Shown piece by piece: positions 44,099 to 54,121 of a DNA stretch of 64,000 nucleotides (position 1 is its first letter; each line of letters opens with the position of its first letter). The position numbers and the translations under genes are program-made. The stretch spans positions 1 to 64,000 of the forward strand of contig CAKUGR010000013.1 in assembly GCA_934654775.1 (NCBI GenBank). Reading direction: 5' to 3'. Under the pieces are notes generated by a model. It saw only the letters and a program-made list of their open reading frames with translations, was not told the origin of the DNA and did no database searches. This DNA comes from an uncultured Collinsella sp. (GTDB taxonomy: Bacteria > Actinomycetota > Coriobacteriia > Coriobacteriales > Coriobacteriaceae).

Positions 44099-45517
44099 TT
44101 AAGCGTCTTTCTTGGCAGTCAGATACTCGATGAACTCGGGGCCGACGGTCGTAACGTCGCCGGCACCCATGGTGAGCAGCAGGTCGCCCTCGCCCACGAG
44201 CTTCTCAAGCTCCTGGTTGAGCTCAAGACGGCTGGAGCAGTACACGACCTCCTTGCCGGGGTGCTTGGCGCGAACGGTATCTGCGAGCATCTTGGAGGTA
44301 ACGCCCGGAATCGGCATCTCGCCGGCGGAGAACACATCGATCAGCAGCAGCTTATCGGCGTTGGCAAAGGCATCGGCAAAGTCATTGCACAGAGCCTGCA
44401 GGCGCGAATAGCGGTGCGGTTGGAACACGACATCGACATGTTTGTAGCCCAGCGAAGAGGCGGCAGCGAGCGTCGCCTTGATCTCGGTGGGATGATGGCC
44501 GTAATCGTCGACCACCGTGATGCCGTCGATATCGCCCACGTGGGTAAAGCGACGGCGGACGCCCTCAAAACTCGAAAGTGCCTTAGCGGCGGCGTCGATA
44601 TCGAGACCCAGGACATGGGCGACGGTCAAGACAGCCGTGGCGTTGAGCATGTTGTGACGACCGGGGTTGCTCTTGATCTCGACAGCGTGCTCGGTGCCGT
44701 CCTCAAAGCGAACGATAAAATCGCTCTGGATGCCCTTGACATCAGGATGTACGCAGACGATGTCGTTGCTCTCGGCAAAGCCATAGGAAAGCACATGACG
44801 GCCCGTCGACTTGGCGAGCTCGACCAGATGCGGGTCCTCGCCGCAAACGATGACGGTGCCGTCCTCGCCCACCAGCCCCATGAACTTGGCAAAGGTGGCC
44901 TCGATCTCCTCGATGCCCGAGTAGTGATCGAGATGGTCGGCCTCGACGTTGGTCACGATGACCACGTTGGGGTTCAGGAACAGGAACGAGCTGTCGGACT
45001 CGTCGGCCTCGGCGACAAAGTAGTCACCCGAGCCGTTCTTGCCGTTGGTGTCGTAGCCCTCGACGATGCCGCCGATCAAGAAACTGGGATCAAGACCCAT
45101 GCGATCGAGCATGGTGGCGCACATCGAAGAGGTCGTGGTCTTGCCGTGCGTGCCGGCAACGGCGACGGTGGTGTAGCCGTGGCCCAGGGCCGAGAGCATC
45201 TTGGCACGGGGCCACACGGGAATACCGAGCTCGCGGGCACGCACGAGCTCGGGGTTAGACTCGGGAATAGCGGTGGAGACCACGACCACGTCGGGCTTGA
45301 CCTCGTCGATCGTGGCGGCCTCGTGGCCCACGTGGACCTTCACGCCGGCGCGGGTAAGCTGGCGAATATAGCGAGACGTCTTAAGGTCGGAGCCGGTAAC
45401 GGTATAACCGCGCTCGTGCAGGACGAGGGCGATGCCGCTCATGCCGGCGCCACCGATACCGATAAAGTGGGCGCTCTTGAACTCGGGCGCGGAGTTTGCA
45501 GTCTGGGAATCAGCCAT
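44099..45517 (-). CDS. murC: UDP-N-acetylmuramate--L-alanine ligase
   Basis: 472 aa. N-terminal FIGIGGAGMSGIALVLHERGY (UDP-binding), ATP loop VAGTHGKTTTSSM, central EADESDSSFL and C-terminal DYGHHPTEIKATL. It adds the first amino acid of the peptide stem. AAGGAG precedes the ATG at 45517. It follows murG after 97 bp. Confidence 0.97.
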   Translation of the reverse strand: MADSQTANSAPEFKSAHFIGIGGAGMSGIALVLHERGYTVTGSDLKTSRYIRQLTRAGVKVHVGHEAATIDEVKPDVVVVSTAIPESNPELVRARELGIPVWPRAKMLSALGHGYTTVAVAGTHGKTTTSSMCATMLDRMGLDPSFLIGGIVEGYDTNGKNGSGDYFVAEADESDSSFLFLNPNVVIVTNVEADHLDHYSGIEEIEATFAKFMGLVGEDGTVIVCGEDPHLVELAKSTGRHVLSYGFAESNDIVCVHPDVKGIQSDFIVRFEDGTEHAVEIKSNPGRHNMLNATAVLTVAHVLGLDIDAAAKALSSFEGVRRRFTHVGDIDGITVVDDYGHHPTEIKATLAAASSLGYKHVDVVFQPHRYSRLQALCNDFADAFANADKLLLIDVFSAGEMPIPGVTSKMLADTVRAKHPGKEVVYCSSRLELNQELEKLVGEGDLLLTMGAGDVTTVGPEFIEYLTAKKDA

Positions 45518-45614
45518 GTGCTCGTGTACTCCTTGCGTAAACACTGCCTGTAACCCGTTAACTGTACCGCACCTACCGCATCCGCGCGAGGGCGACCGGC
45601 GATATCCCGTCTAA

Positions 45615-46730
45615 CTAACGCAATCCCTCTACCGCGTCGGCCAAAAGTGCGGCGGCACGGTCCTGGGCCAAGCCACGCGCCGCCTGACGCATGGCATCAC
45701 GCGCCGCAGCGTCATCGATCAGGTGCAGCAGCTCGTCGGCAAAGGCAGGGGCATCGATATCGGCATCGGCGCATAGCACGCCGGCACCGGCATCAACCAG
45801 ATAACGCGCATTCGTGGTCTGGTGGTCGGCCGTGGCGTGCGGATACGGCACGAGCACCGAGGGCACGGCAAGCGCGGCGATCTCGGCCACGCTCGAGGCA
45901 CCGGAACGCGAGAGCACCAGATCGGCCGCAGCCAGCATATCGCCCATGTTGTCGATGTAGGGCTGGAGGCGATAGCGCTTCGCTTCCTCGGGCGTCAGCG
46001 CCAGGGCGTGCTCGGTCTCCTCAAAGCCATCGGCACCCGTCGAATGCAAGACGTAGAGATTCTCGCGGGCCAGCAGCTCACCCTTAAGCGAGGCAACGCG
46101 CTCGTTGAGATGCTGTGCACCGAGTGAACCGCCAAAGACGAGCAGAAGCGTCGCATCATCGGGCACGCCGAGCGTCTTGCGACCGCGAGCGCGATCGCCC
46201 TCGATCACCGAACGACGCACGGGATTGCCCGTCATGAGCACATGGTCGGGGTCGCCCTCGCGCTCAAAGACCGCGCGGGCCGCAGGTACCGAAATGCACA
46301 CGCGGGCGGCATGCGAGTTCATCATCTTATTGGCCAGACCCGGAACAGAGTTCTGCTCGTGCAGCAGATACGGAACGCCGGCGTCCTTGCACCAACCCAG
46401 CAGCGGGACCTCAACGTAAGCACCAAAGCCGATAGCGGCATCGGGCTTACCGACCTTCGAGAAGTGACGGGCAAGCGCACGCTTCGCCTTGTTGACGCGC
46501 CACAGCGAGGTCAGCGCCGTCCAGGGACGGGAACGATCGAAGCCCGTGACCGTGATGGGCACAAAATCGAATCCGGCCTCGGGAACCAGACGGCCCTCGA
46601 GCTTGCGCGATTGGCCCACGAACACGACGTGATGACCGCGGTCACGCAGCTCCTCGGCCAAGGCGAGCGCGGGGTTGATATGTCCTGCCGTGCCGCCAGC
46701 TGCAATAGCAACGGTCATCTTATCGGTCAT
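45615..46730 (-). CDS. murG: UDP-GlcNAc--lipid I glycosyltransferase MurG
   Basis: 371 aa peripheral membrane enzyme making lipid II. AAGGTAGHINPALALAEEL (donor/lipid loop), FGGSLGAQHLNE, LSRSGASSVAEIAAL and PSVLVPYPHATADHQTTNA are diagnostic. The start (46730) follows AAGGGATTATC and lies inside the last codons of ftsW (11-base overlap). Confidence 0.97.
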   Translation of the reverse strand: MTDKMTVAIAAGGTAGHINPALALAEELRDRGHHVVFVGQSRKLEGRLVPEAGFDFVPITVTGFDRSRPWTALTSLWRVNKAKRALARHFSKVGKPDAAIGFGAYVEVPLLGWCKDAGVPYLLHEQNSVPGLANKMMNSHAARVCISVPAARAVFEREGDPDHVLMTGNPVRRSVIEGDRARGRKTLGVPDDATLLLVFGGSLGAQHLNERVASLKGELLARENLYVLHSTGADGFEETEHALALTPEEAKRYRLQPYIDNMGDMLAAADLVLSRSGASSVAEIAALAVPSVLVPYPHATADHQTTNARYLVDAGAGVLCADADIDAPAFADELLHLIDDAAARDAMRQAARGLAQDRAAALLADAVEGLR

Positions 46731-48240
46731 GATAATCCCTTCGTACACGCGGCCCCTGGTCATCGGTGCGCAAACGCGCCGACGGGTCCGAATTCAAATC
46801 GATTCGATTATATCCACCGCCCGCATTGCGAGGAGTGGGGCGCTGCGGACGACCTTGCGGCGCCGTTCGCTGACGCGGACGGGCTGCCGGCTCGGTCGCA
46901 GAGCCGTCCAGAACGGTAAAGCCGTTACGCGAAGATCGCTCGCCGCGCACGTGGGGCACGCCGGCGGTACTCTCATCCATAACGGCAAAGCTCTCGCGGC
47001 GACGGTCGTACTCATCGCGACGGGCGCTCTCATACGAAACGCGCAGGATCAGACCGGCGAGCATGAGCGACACGATAATCGACGAGCCGCCGTAACTGAT
47101 AAACGGCAGCGGCTTGCCCGTCATGGGAAACACGTTGAGAATGCCCAGCGCGTTGATCAAAAACTGCACCGCAAGGATGACCGCGGAACCCGATGCCATA
47201 AGTGCTCCGCGACGGTCGGTCGCCTGCTCGGCAATGCGAAACGCCGAGTAGATCAGCATCGCAAACACCAAGAAGAACAGCACGGTTCCGATAAAGCCAA
47301 CTTCCTCGCCGATAATAGCCAAAATGTAGTCGTTATGCGCCTCGGGCAAGTACGAGTACTTCATGGTGGAGTTGCCGATACCGCGACCGAACAGGCCGCC
47401 CGAGGCAAACGCCATGATGGCAAGCGTGGCCTGATAGCCGTCACCATATTCGTCTGCCCAAGGATTCCAAGCAACCTCGACACGCGTCATACGATACGGC
47501 TCGGCGATAAGGGCGATCGCAATGACGGCGATGCCGGCAACGACCGTCCAAACGATATATTTGGGGTCCAACCCCGCAAACAACGCCATGCATATGAGGG
47601 TCAACAAGATGATCAGAACGGTGCCAAAATCGGGCTGAACAAAGATCAGAAAGAGCGAAATACCCAGGTAGACACCCATCTTGCGAAGAAACTCGTTGAT
47701 GTTGCCGCCGGGCGAAAAGATGCGGTCGAGCATGATTGCCGAATACGCGATGGCGAACGGCTTTAAAAACTCAGACGGCTGGAACTGAATACCGGCGATG
47801 TTGAGCCAGCGCGTGGCGCCACGACTGCCGCTGCCCATAAAGAACACCAGAACCAGTAGCCCTATCATGCCCATGAGGAAGATCCTGAGCACGTCTTCCC
47901 CAAACCAACTGTCCGGTAAGATGCGCACGATGGCAACCATAGCCAGCACGCCAACTCCGGCAAACGCGGCCTGTCGAAACAGGAAAAACGTCGCCGAACC
48001 ATTCTCGTGCAGCGCCTCGACCGAAGATGCCGAGTACACCATCAGCAAGCCAAAGCAAACCAAGCTAAACAGGCAGGCCATAAATATCAAACGGGGGCGC
48101 ATGATGCGGGCGGGGACGCCGGCAATATAGCGCTCACTGAGCGTCTGCCCGCCGCATCCGGAACGTGTCGTGCTACGCAGCGAGGAAGCACGGTCCGAGT
48201 CGGGCCTCCTCATATCACTTCGGGGGCTCTCCTCTCTCAC
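46720..48240 (-). CDS. ftsW: Peptidoglycan glycosyltransferase FtsW (SEDS family)
   Basis: 506 aa. A cytoplasmic N terminus of about 45 residues, ten helices, and a disordered C-terminal tail of about 100 residues rich in Arg, Pro and Gln. SEDS hallmarks: GSRGATRWLNIAGIQFQPSE, PDFGTVLIIL, FGRGIGNSTMKYSYLPEAHNDYILAIIGEE, PFISYGGSSIIVSL. It polymerises lipid II at the septum with FtsI. I prefer GTG 48240, five bases after AGGGG, over TTG 48246. Confidence 0.94.
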   Translation of the reverse strand: MREESPRSDMRRPDSDRASSLRSTTRSGCGGQTLSERYIAGVPARIMRPRLIFMACLFSLVCFGLLMVYSASSVEALHENGSATFFLFRQAAFAGVGVLAMVAIVRILPDSWFGEDVLRIFLMGMIGLLVLVFFMGSGSRGATRWLNIAGIQFQPSEFLKPFAIAYSAIMLDRIFSPGGNINEFLRKMGVYLGISLFLIFVQPDFGTVLIILLTLICMALFAGLDPKYIVWTVVAGIAVIAIALIAEPYRMTRVEVAWNPWADEYGDGYQATLAIMAFASGGLFGRGIGNSTMKYSYLPEAHNDYILAIIGEEVGFIGTVLFFLVFAMLIYSAFRIAEQATDRRGALMASGSAVILAVQFLINALGILNVFPMTGKPLPFISYGGSSIIVSLMLAGLILRVSYESARRDEYDRRRESFAVMDESTAGVPHVRGERSSRNGFTVLDGSATEPAARPRQRTAPQGRPQRPTPRNAGGGYNRIDLNSDPSARLRTDDQGPRVRRDYHDR

Positions 48241-48249
48241 CGGCAACCC

Positions 48250-49656
48250 CTATTCCGTTTGCGATTTCGCTGCTGCGGCAAGCTGGGCCACGTAGTCCTT
48301 AAACACGCGACCGCGCTCCTCGTAGCCCGAGAACTCGTCGAACGAAGAACAAGCGGGCGAAAGCAGGATCACGTCGCCGCGGCTCGAGAGCGAGCGGGCA
48401 ACGTCAACGGCATCGCGCAGGTCATCGGCCTGGGCGATATCCACATCACCATCGACATCGGCCTCGTCCATAGCAGCGGTAAAGCGCTCGCGCGCATCGC
48501 CAAAGCAAACGACTGAACGCACGTTGTCCATAACGACGCGGGCAAAGTCCGCAAGCGGTGTGCCCTTATCGTGGCCGCCGAGCAGCAAAATCACATCGTC
48601 GTCGGGAAACGCCGTCAGGGCCTTTTCGACCGCATCGGTGTTCGTTGCCTTGGAATCGTTGACGTAGCGCACGCCATCGATCTCGCCGCAGGGTTCCACG
48701 CGGTGTTCGAGCGGCTGGAACGATGCCAAACCGCGGCAAATGCCCTCGGGATCGGCACCGACGGCCAGAGCAGCCGTGGCGGCACATAGGGCATTGATGA
48801 CATTGTGATGGCCCGAGATCTTGAGCTCGGATGTGGCGACAAGCTGAGTCTCGACGCCCTTCAGGCGCACGATCATCTTGCCGTCGCGCACGAAGGCGGC
48901 GTCTGCACCCTCGGGCTCGTCAAAAGCGACCTTGCAGATGCGGCGGCCCGATGTGTAGATGTACTCATCGAACTCATGGATGCCGGCATCCTCAACGTCG
49001 ATAACCACGAGGTCGTCGTCGACCATATTCTCGAACAACTTGATCTTGGCAAGCGCATAGTTCTTGTGGCTCTTGTGCCAGCCCAGGTGGTCGGGCGTGA
49101 TGTTGAGCAGCACCGCCACGCGAGGATGAAGCTCGGCGGTCGTAGCAATCTGATAACTCGACAGCTCGGCCACAAACCACTCATTGTGTGCGCGGCCGTC
49201 GATCTCGTTCACCGGCGGCTCACCAATGTTGCCGACGGCCACGCTGGCTTCACCGGCGGCCTTGAGCAGATAATCGGTCAGCGACGTGGTAGTTGTCTTG
49301 CCGTTGGTGCCCGTGATGGCGATCCAATTTTGCGGAGACAGGCGATACGCAAACTCGGGCTCGCCCATAATCTGGGCGGCATGCTCACGCCCAGCCCTAA
49401 AGAAGGCCGAGAACTCAGAGATACCCGGACATGTCACGCACACGTCATAGGCACCCTCGACCTGCTCGGTGCCGTAGACAAACGACGCGCCCTGCGCCTC
49501 GAGCGCACGTGTGGCGTCATTGGGCTCGGAGGTACCGCCGCCATACACGGTCGTGGTGCTCACGCGCTCGGGGTGAGCCAACGCCCAACGGGCGACATCG
49601 AGACCGGATTTACCCTGTCCCAAAACAAGCAGGCTAAAGACATCAGCAAGAGGCAT
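48250..49656 (-). CDS. murD: UDP-N-acetylmuramoylalanine--D-glutamate ligase
   Basis: 468 aa Mur ligase. ATP loop ITGTNGKTTTTSL, AELSSYQIATT, NITPDHLGWHKSHKNYALAKIKLFEN and YVNDSKATNTDAVEKAL are family marks. It adds D-Glu to UDP-MurNAc-L-Ala. ATG at 49656, nine bases after the mraY stop, with a weak ribosome binding site. Confidence 0.96.
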   Translation of the reverse strand: MPLADVFSLLVLGQGKSGLDVARWALAHPERVSTTTVYGGGTSEPNDATRALEAQGASFVYGTEQVEGAYDVCVTCPGISEFSAFFRAGREHAAQIMGEPEFAYRLSPQNWIAITGTNGKTTTTSLTDYLLKAAGEASVAVGNIGEPPVNEIDGRAHNEWFVAELSSYQIATTAELHPRVAVLLNITPDHLGWHKSHKNYALAKIKLFENMVDDDLVVIDVEDAGIHEFDEYIYTSGRRICKVAFDEPEGADAAFVRDGKMIVRLKGVETQLVATSELKISGHHNVINALCAATAALAVGADPEGICRGLASFQPLEHRVEPCGEIDGVRYVNDSKATNTDAVEKALTAFPDDDVILLLGGHDKGTPLADFARVVMDNVRSVVCFGDARERFTAAMDEADVDGDVDIAQADDLRDAVDVARSLSSRGDVILLSPACSSFDEFSGYEERGRVFKDYVAQLAAAAKSQTE

Positions 49657-49665
49657 GAAAGACCA

Positions 49666-50685
49666 CTATCCCAACTGGAAGAACAGGGCGAGGCCAACGG
49701 CGCCAAAGGCCGCGGCGATAATCCAAAAACGGATAACGACCTTGGTTTCGGCCCAGCCCTTCTTTTCGAAATGATGATGAATGGGCGCCATAAGGAAGAC
49801 GCGCTTGTGCGTAAAGTGGAAATAGACAACCTGGATCATGACCGACAGGGTCTCGACGATAAACAGTCCGCCGATGATGAGGGAAACGACTTCGGTGTTG
49901 GTCATGATGGAGGTGCAGGCAAAAGCGGCACCCAGGGCAAGCGAGCCGGTATCGCCCATAAAGATGCTCGCCGGGTAGCAATTGAACCACAAAAAGCCCA
50001 GGCAGGCACCGGCGCACGCCGTGCAGAAGATGGACAGGTTCACGTCACCGTGCAAAAACGCCATGGCGGCCATGGCGAGCATGGCGATCATGGAAGTGCC
50101 GCCGGCAAGGCCGTCCAGACCATCGGTCAGGTTCACGGCATTGGAAAGACCAGCGATCATCAGCCAGCAAAATACGATGTAGAGCCACGGGAACGAAAGG
50201 CCGCAGATGGTGGTCGAAAGAACACCGAGGTCAATCGTCAGGCCGCCGGGAAAACGAATCTCGGGGGCGACGCCGCACCAATTGACGGCGAGCACGGTAA
50301 AAGTGACGCAGATGATGGTCAGACCGATCATCTTGGCGTGAGGCGTCAGGCCGAGCGAGCGACCATGCGTGACGGAGGTCAGGTCGTCGATGAGACCCAG
50401 AACGCCGGTGGCCAGCGTGGCAAGCAGCACGAGCACGAGCTCGGTGGTGAGCTTGCCCATCAGCAGGCAGGTCAGCGAGATCGCGACAAGGATGATGACG
50501 CCGCCCATGGTCGGCGTACCCTGTTTAATCAAATGACGCTTGGGGCCGTCGGCTCGGACCTGCTGGCCGATACCCTCGACCTTCAGCAGCTTGATCCACC
50601 ACGGCATAAGCAACAGCGCAATGGCGGCAGCGATGCCAAGTCCCAAAAAGGCCTGATAGGTAGGATACGAGGGATTGCCGAACAT
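49666..50685 (-). CDS. mraY: Phospho-MurNAc-pentapeptide translocase
   Basis: 339 aa, ten helices. KQGTPTMGG, LIDDLTSVTHGRSLGLT, AVNLTDGLDGLAGG, FMGDTGSLALG and APIHHHFEKKGWAETKVV are the conserved cytoplasmic loops with the Mg/Asp catalytic residues. It makes lipid I from undecaprenyl phosphate. ATG three bases after the murF stop. Confidence 0.97.
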   Translation of the reverse strand: MFGNPSYPTYQAFLGLGIAAAIALLLMPWWIKLLKVEGIGQQVRADGPKRHLIKQGTPTMGGVIILVAISLTCLLMGKLTTELVLVLLATLATGVLGLIDDLTSVTHGRSLGLTPHAKMIGLTIICVTFTVLAVNWCGVAPEIRFPGGLTIDLGVLSTTICGLSFPWLYIVFCWLMIAGLSNAVNLTDGLDGLAGGTSMIAMLAMAAMAFLHGDVNLSIFCTACAGACLGFLWFNCYPASIFMGDTGSLALGAAFACTSIMTNTEVVSLIIGGLFIVETLSVMIQVVYFHFTHKRVFLMAPIHHHFEKKGWAETKVVIRFWIIAAAFGAVGLALFFQLG

Positions 50686-50688
50686 GGG

Positions 50689-52113
50689 CTAGCACACACC
50701 TTCCACAAAGCGGTCGAGCTCAACAAAACGGGAACCCTTGACCAGTACAACATCATGATTTTCAAGCGCGCCGCCCATGCGGTCGAGCACCTGCTGATAA
50801 TCGGAGAACACCTGGATGCGGTCCTCATCCATACCCATCATACGTGCGGCATCGGCCATGAGCTGAGCCAGCTCGCCGCCGACGCACACGAGCATGTCGA
50901 GCTTCTTGGCGGCGGCATAGGCGCCCACGAGCTCATGCATGCGGGGGGCCTCGTCGCCCATCTCGCCCATCTCGCCCAAGATCGCCATGCGCGAACCGTC
51001 GCAGATAAGCGAGCACAGCAAATCGAGACCGGCAGCCATAGACTCGGCACTGGCGTTATAGGAGTCGTCGATGATGCGTGCTCCGCTCTTGGCACGCTTG
51101 ATCTCCTGGCGGTGACCGGTGATCGTAAGGCCCCTAAAGGCAGCATCGATCTGCTTGGGCGTCACGCCCAGACGATAGGCGACCGCGGCGGCCTTGACGG
51201 CATTGGGCACGGACTGCACGCCGGGGATGGCCAGCATGGTATCGACCGTGTCGCCCTGACCAAAGTCGAGCGTAAAGACCGGATGGCCCTCGTCGTCGAC
51301 GCGAATATCGCGTGCACGGACCTCGTCGTCGTCCGAGACGCCGGCCAGCATCACGTCAATACCCGCAGGCTGGGCGAACGTATCGCGAATGAACGGCGTA
51401 AAGTCGTCCTCGCCACCCAAAACGAGCAGCGGCGAGAAGTCGCCGGCGGCGCACATACCCTGGACAATCTCGGACTTGGCGCGGGCGATGTTCTCGCGGC
51501 TGCCCAGGATACCGATGTGGGAGGTTCCAATCTTGCTCACGATGGCAAGATTGGGGTTGGCAGACTGGGACAGGCGCTCAATCTCATGAAAATGGTTCAT
51601 GCCCATCTCGAGCACCAGAACCTCGGTATCGGCCGGAGCGGAAAGCACCGTGAGCGGCATGCCGATCAAGTTGTTGAAATTACCTTTGGTGGCCCAGACG
51701 CGATAACGCTTGGCGAGCACGGCGGCGAGCACGTCCTTGGTCGTCGTCTTGCCAATCGAACCGGTAATGCCGACGACCAGGCAGCCAAGCTCCAGGCGAT
51801 ATGCATGCGCCAGGCGCAGCAAGAATTCCTCGGGGTCGTCGGTCAGCAAGATGGCGCACCCCTTGTCCTGCGCCAGCGAAACCAGCTCGGCATCGGGCTC
51901 GCGCGTCATCACGACGGCACCGGCACCCGACTCGATGGCACGGGAGGCAAAATCATTGCCGTCGACCTTTTCGCCGGGGAAGGCGACAAAGATCGTCCCC
52001 TCCTCGACCTGACGCGAGTCGATAACGCACCCGCGGCATACCCGATCGACTTCTTCCGTCACGGTTCGGGCCCCCGTTGAGGCCGCGAGGTTGTTGACGG
52101 CGATCTCTATCAT
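50689..52113 (-). CDS. murF: UDP-MurNAc-tripeptide--D-Ala-D-Ala ligase
   Basis: 474 aa. N-terminal DSRQVEEGTIFVAFPGEKVDGNDF, ATP loop VVGITGSIGKTTTKDVLA, EMGMNHFHEIERLS and IIDDSYNASAESM. It adds D-Ala-D-Ala, the last step of the cytoplasmic precursor. AGGGGAG precedes the ATG at 52113. murE, often next to murF, is not in this window. Confidence 0.96.
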   Translation of the reverse strand: MIEIAVNNLAASTGARTVTEEVDRVCRGCVIDSRQVEEGTIFVAFPGEKVDGNDFASRAIESGAGAVVMTREPDAELVSLAQDKGCAILLTDDPEEFLLRLAHAYRLELGCLVVGITGSIGKTTTKDVLAAVLAKRYRVWATKGNFNNLIGMPLTVLSAPADTEVLVLEMGMNHFHEIERLSQSANPNLAIVSKIGTSHIGILGSRENIARAKSEIVQGMCAAGDFSPLLVLGGEDDFTPFIRDTFAQPAGIDVMLAGVSDDDEVRARDIRVDDEGHPVFTLDFGQGDTVDTMLAIPGVQSVPNAVKAAAVAYRLGVTPKQIDAAFRGLTITGHRQEIKRAKSGARIIDDSYNASAESMAAGLDLLCSLICDGSRMAILGEMGEMGDEAPRMHELVGAYAAAKKLDMLVCVGGELAQLMADAARMMGMDEDRIQVFSDYQQVLDRMGGALENHDVVLVKGSRFVELDRFVEGVC

Positions 52114-52238
52114 TGCAGCTCCCCTGTAAACCTAATAATGCTATCGGCGTATTGTATCCCAGTGCCATGCGCGCGTGGTGCAGGGCATGTGAACACCCTT
52201 CGGATCAAACGGCAGACCACGCTCAAGATTGTAACCCC

Positions 52239-54104
52239 CTACTTCGTGCGCGGAATACCCAGCACGTCGAGCGCGTTGGCCATAATGGACTGGAATGGCA
52301 CCGCGGCGGCATCCGAGCCGCTCGGCGTTCCATCGAGTGTGATATAGCACAGCACCTTGGGCGATTGTGCCGGCGCAAAGCCCATAAAGGACGACATGTA
52401 GTTCTCCTTGAGGTAACCGCCGTTCTCGTCAGCACGCTCGGCCGTACCGGTCTTGCCCGCCACGTCATAGCCATCGACCGCACCGCCAACGCCCGTTCCT
52501 TCGGACACGACCGTCTGCATGCACGATGTCACCTGGTCGGCAGCGTCCTTAGAAATCGCACGCTCGCCTTCGCCCCAGTCCTTCTCATCGCCCTTGCTGG
52601 ACTTATAGAAGTGCGGGGTCATCATCACGCCGCCGTTTGCGATACCGCCCACGGCACGCGCAACCTCAATCGGCGAGACGGACAGCGCCTGGCCAAAGCT
52701 CATCGAGCCCAGCGTGGCGCCGTCGTACTGGTCGCGCTCCTTGACGATGCCCAGACTCTCACCCGGAAAATCGACACCGGAGCTATGACCGATACCCCAC
52801 TTGTCCACATAGGTGGCAAAGTCGTCGGCGCCGATCTTGCGTCCCACCAGGACAAAGCCCACATTGGACGAACGGCGCATCATCTCGCGCACGTCCATGG
52901 TCATGGCGTAGTCGCGCTTATCGGCGTCGGTAACGGTGTCGTCGCCAACCTTAATGCTCGCCGGCACCTCAAACGACGTGCTCGAACGAACGGCGCCCAA
53001 GTCGAAGCCAGCACCGGCCACAAGTGTCTTAAAGACCGAGCCGGGCTCGTAGGCATCGGTAACCAGGCGCAAGTTCATGTCCTCGGTCTTGGCGTTTTCC
53101 AGATCGGTCTGGTCATATGTCGGATACGAGCATGCCGCCAGAATCTCGCCCGTCGTGGGATCGGTGACCAGGGCCGAGCCGTTCTTGGCCTTGGTCTTTT
53201 CGACCGCCTCGGCCAGGGCGTCCTCGGCGGCACGCTGGATATTGACATCGAGCGTCGTCACGATGTCCACGCCGTCCACCGCAGCCACCTTCTTGTAGGC
53301 GCCGCCCGCGATATAGCTACCGTCCCTCGCCCGCTCGCGCACCAGCGAACCGTTGGTTCCGGTCAAAAGCTTGTTGTACTGTTTTTCGAGGCCCGTCAGA
53401 CCGTCGTTGTCCACGTTTACCACGCCCAGCACCTGCGAAGCCAGGTTGCCATAGGGGTACACGCGTTTCATGGCCTGCTCAAAGAGCACGCCGGGTAGGT
53501 TCTTCTTCTCCAGCGCCGCTGCGTCGTCCTCGTCCACCTGGCGCTTGATATACACCCAGGTGCCATCGGACTCAACGAGCTTGCGACAGGTCTTTTTATC
53601 GATTCCCGTAGCTTTGACCAGCGCCGATACCGTCTTGTCAACGTCCTCGATAAGCTGAGGATTCACGGCGATGTTGCGGCATTCGACCGACGACGTCAGC
53701 ACGTTGCCGTTACGGTCGTAGATGGTACCGCGCTTGGCATACAGCGTCTGTGCAAGCAAGCGGCGCGCATCGGCGCGGCCGCGCAACGTATCGGCTTCCA
53801 CGATTTGATAGTCGGCAAGGCGAAGGACGCCCAAACCTAAGCCAAACCCGATGAAGCCCATGACGGCTTTGCGACGAGGCAGCGGTGTGCCCGTAAGCCA
53901 TTCGGTCGATGAGCTCTTGCGCGGTCTGGTGTTATGCATTTGAGGACCACTCGAGCCACGGAGACGCGACGCGGGGTCGTTGCCATAGGACGGCCTCGCG
54001 TTGTAAGATTGCCGACCCGTTCCTTGATAACCAGAACGTCCCCGCGATGAGGGACGTCCAGAACCGCGACCCCCGTCGGATGCGCGGCGATAGTCATTTG
54101 TCAT
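52239..54104 (-). CDS. ftsI: Septal transpeptidase FtsI/PBP2-type penicillin-binding protein
   Basis: 621 aa. An N-terminal disordered cytoplasmic segment of about 75 residues rich in Arg, Gly and Ser (several RG and SRG units), one helix (about 80-98), the PBP dimer domain, then the transpeptidase. Active-site motifs: EPGSVFKTL (SxxK), RRSSNVGF (SxN) and AGKTGTAE (KTG). It cross-links septal peptidoglycan with FtsW. The ribosome binding site is weak; the start lies 18 bases after the ftsL stop. Confidence 0.95.
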   Translation of the reverse strand: MTNDYRRASDGGRGSGRPSSRGRSGYQGTGRQSYNARPSYGNDPASRLRGSSGPQMHNTRPRKSSSTEWLTGTPLPRRKAVMGFIGFGLGLGVLRLADYQIVEADTLRGRADARRLLAQTLYAKRGTIYDRNGNVLTSSVECRNIAVNPQLIEDVDKTVSALVKATGIDKKTCRKLVESDGTWVYIKRQVDEDDAAALEKKNLPGVLFEQAMKRVYPYGNLASQVLGVVNVDNDGLTGLEKQYNKLLTGTNGSLVRERARDGSYIAGGAYKKVAAVDGVDIVTTLDVNIQRAAEDALAEAVEKTKAKNGSALVTDPTTGEILAACSYPTYDQTDLENAKTEDMNLRLVTDAYEPGSVFKTLVAGAGFDLGAVRSSTSFEVPASIKVGDDTVTDADKRDYAMTMDVREMMRRSSNVGFVLVGRKIGADDFATYVDKWGIGHSSGVDFPGESLGIVKERDQYDGATLGSMSFGQALSVSPIEVARAVGGIANGGVMMTPHFYKSSKGDEKDWGEGERAISKDAADQVTSCMQTVVSEGTGVGGAVDGYDVAGKTGTAERADENGGYLKENYMSSFMGFAPAQSPKVLCYITLDGTPSGSDAAAVPFQSIMANALDVLGIPRTK

Positions 54105-54121
54105 ACTCAGCTACCGTCTTG

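Noticed and set aside
48805..52080. A 1,091-codon open frame on the plus strand
   Set aside because: It lies fully antisense to murD, mraY and murF, has no ribosome binding site, and its composition (His, Asp, Gly-rich) is what high-GC genes give on the opposite strand.
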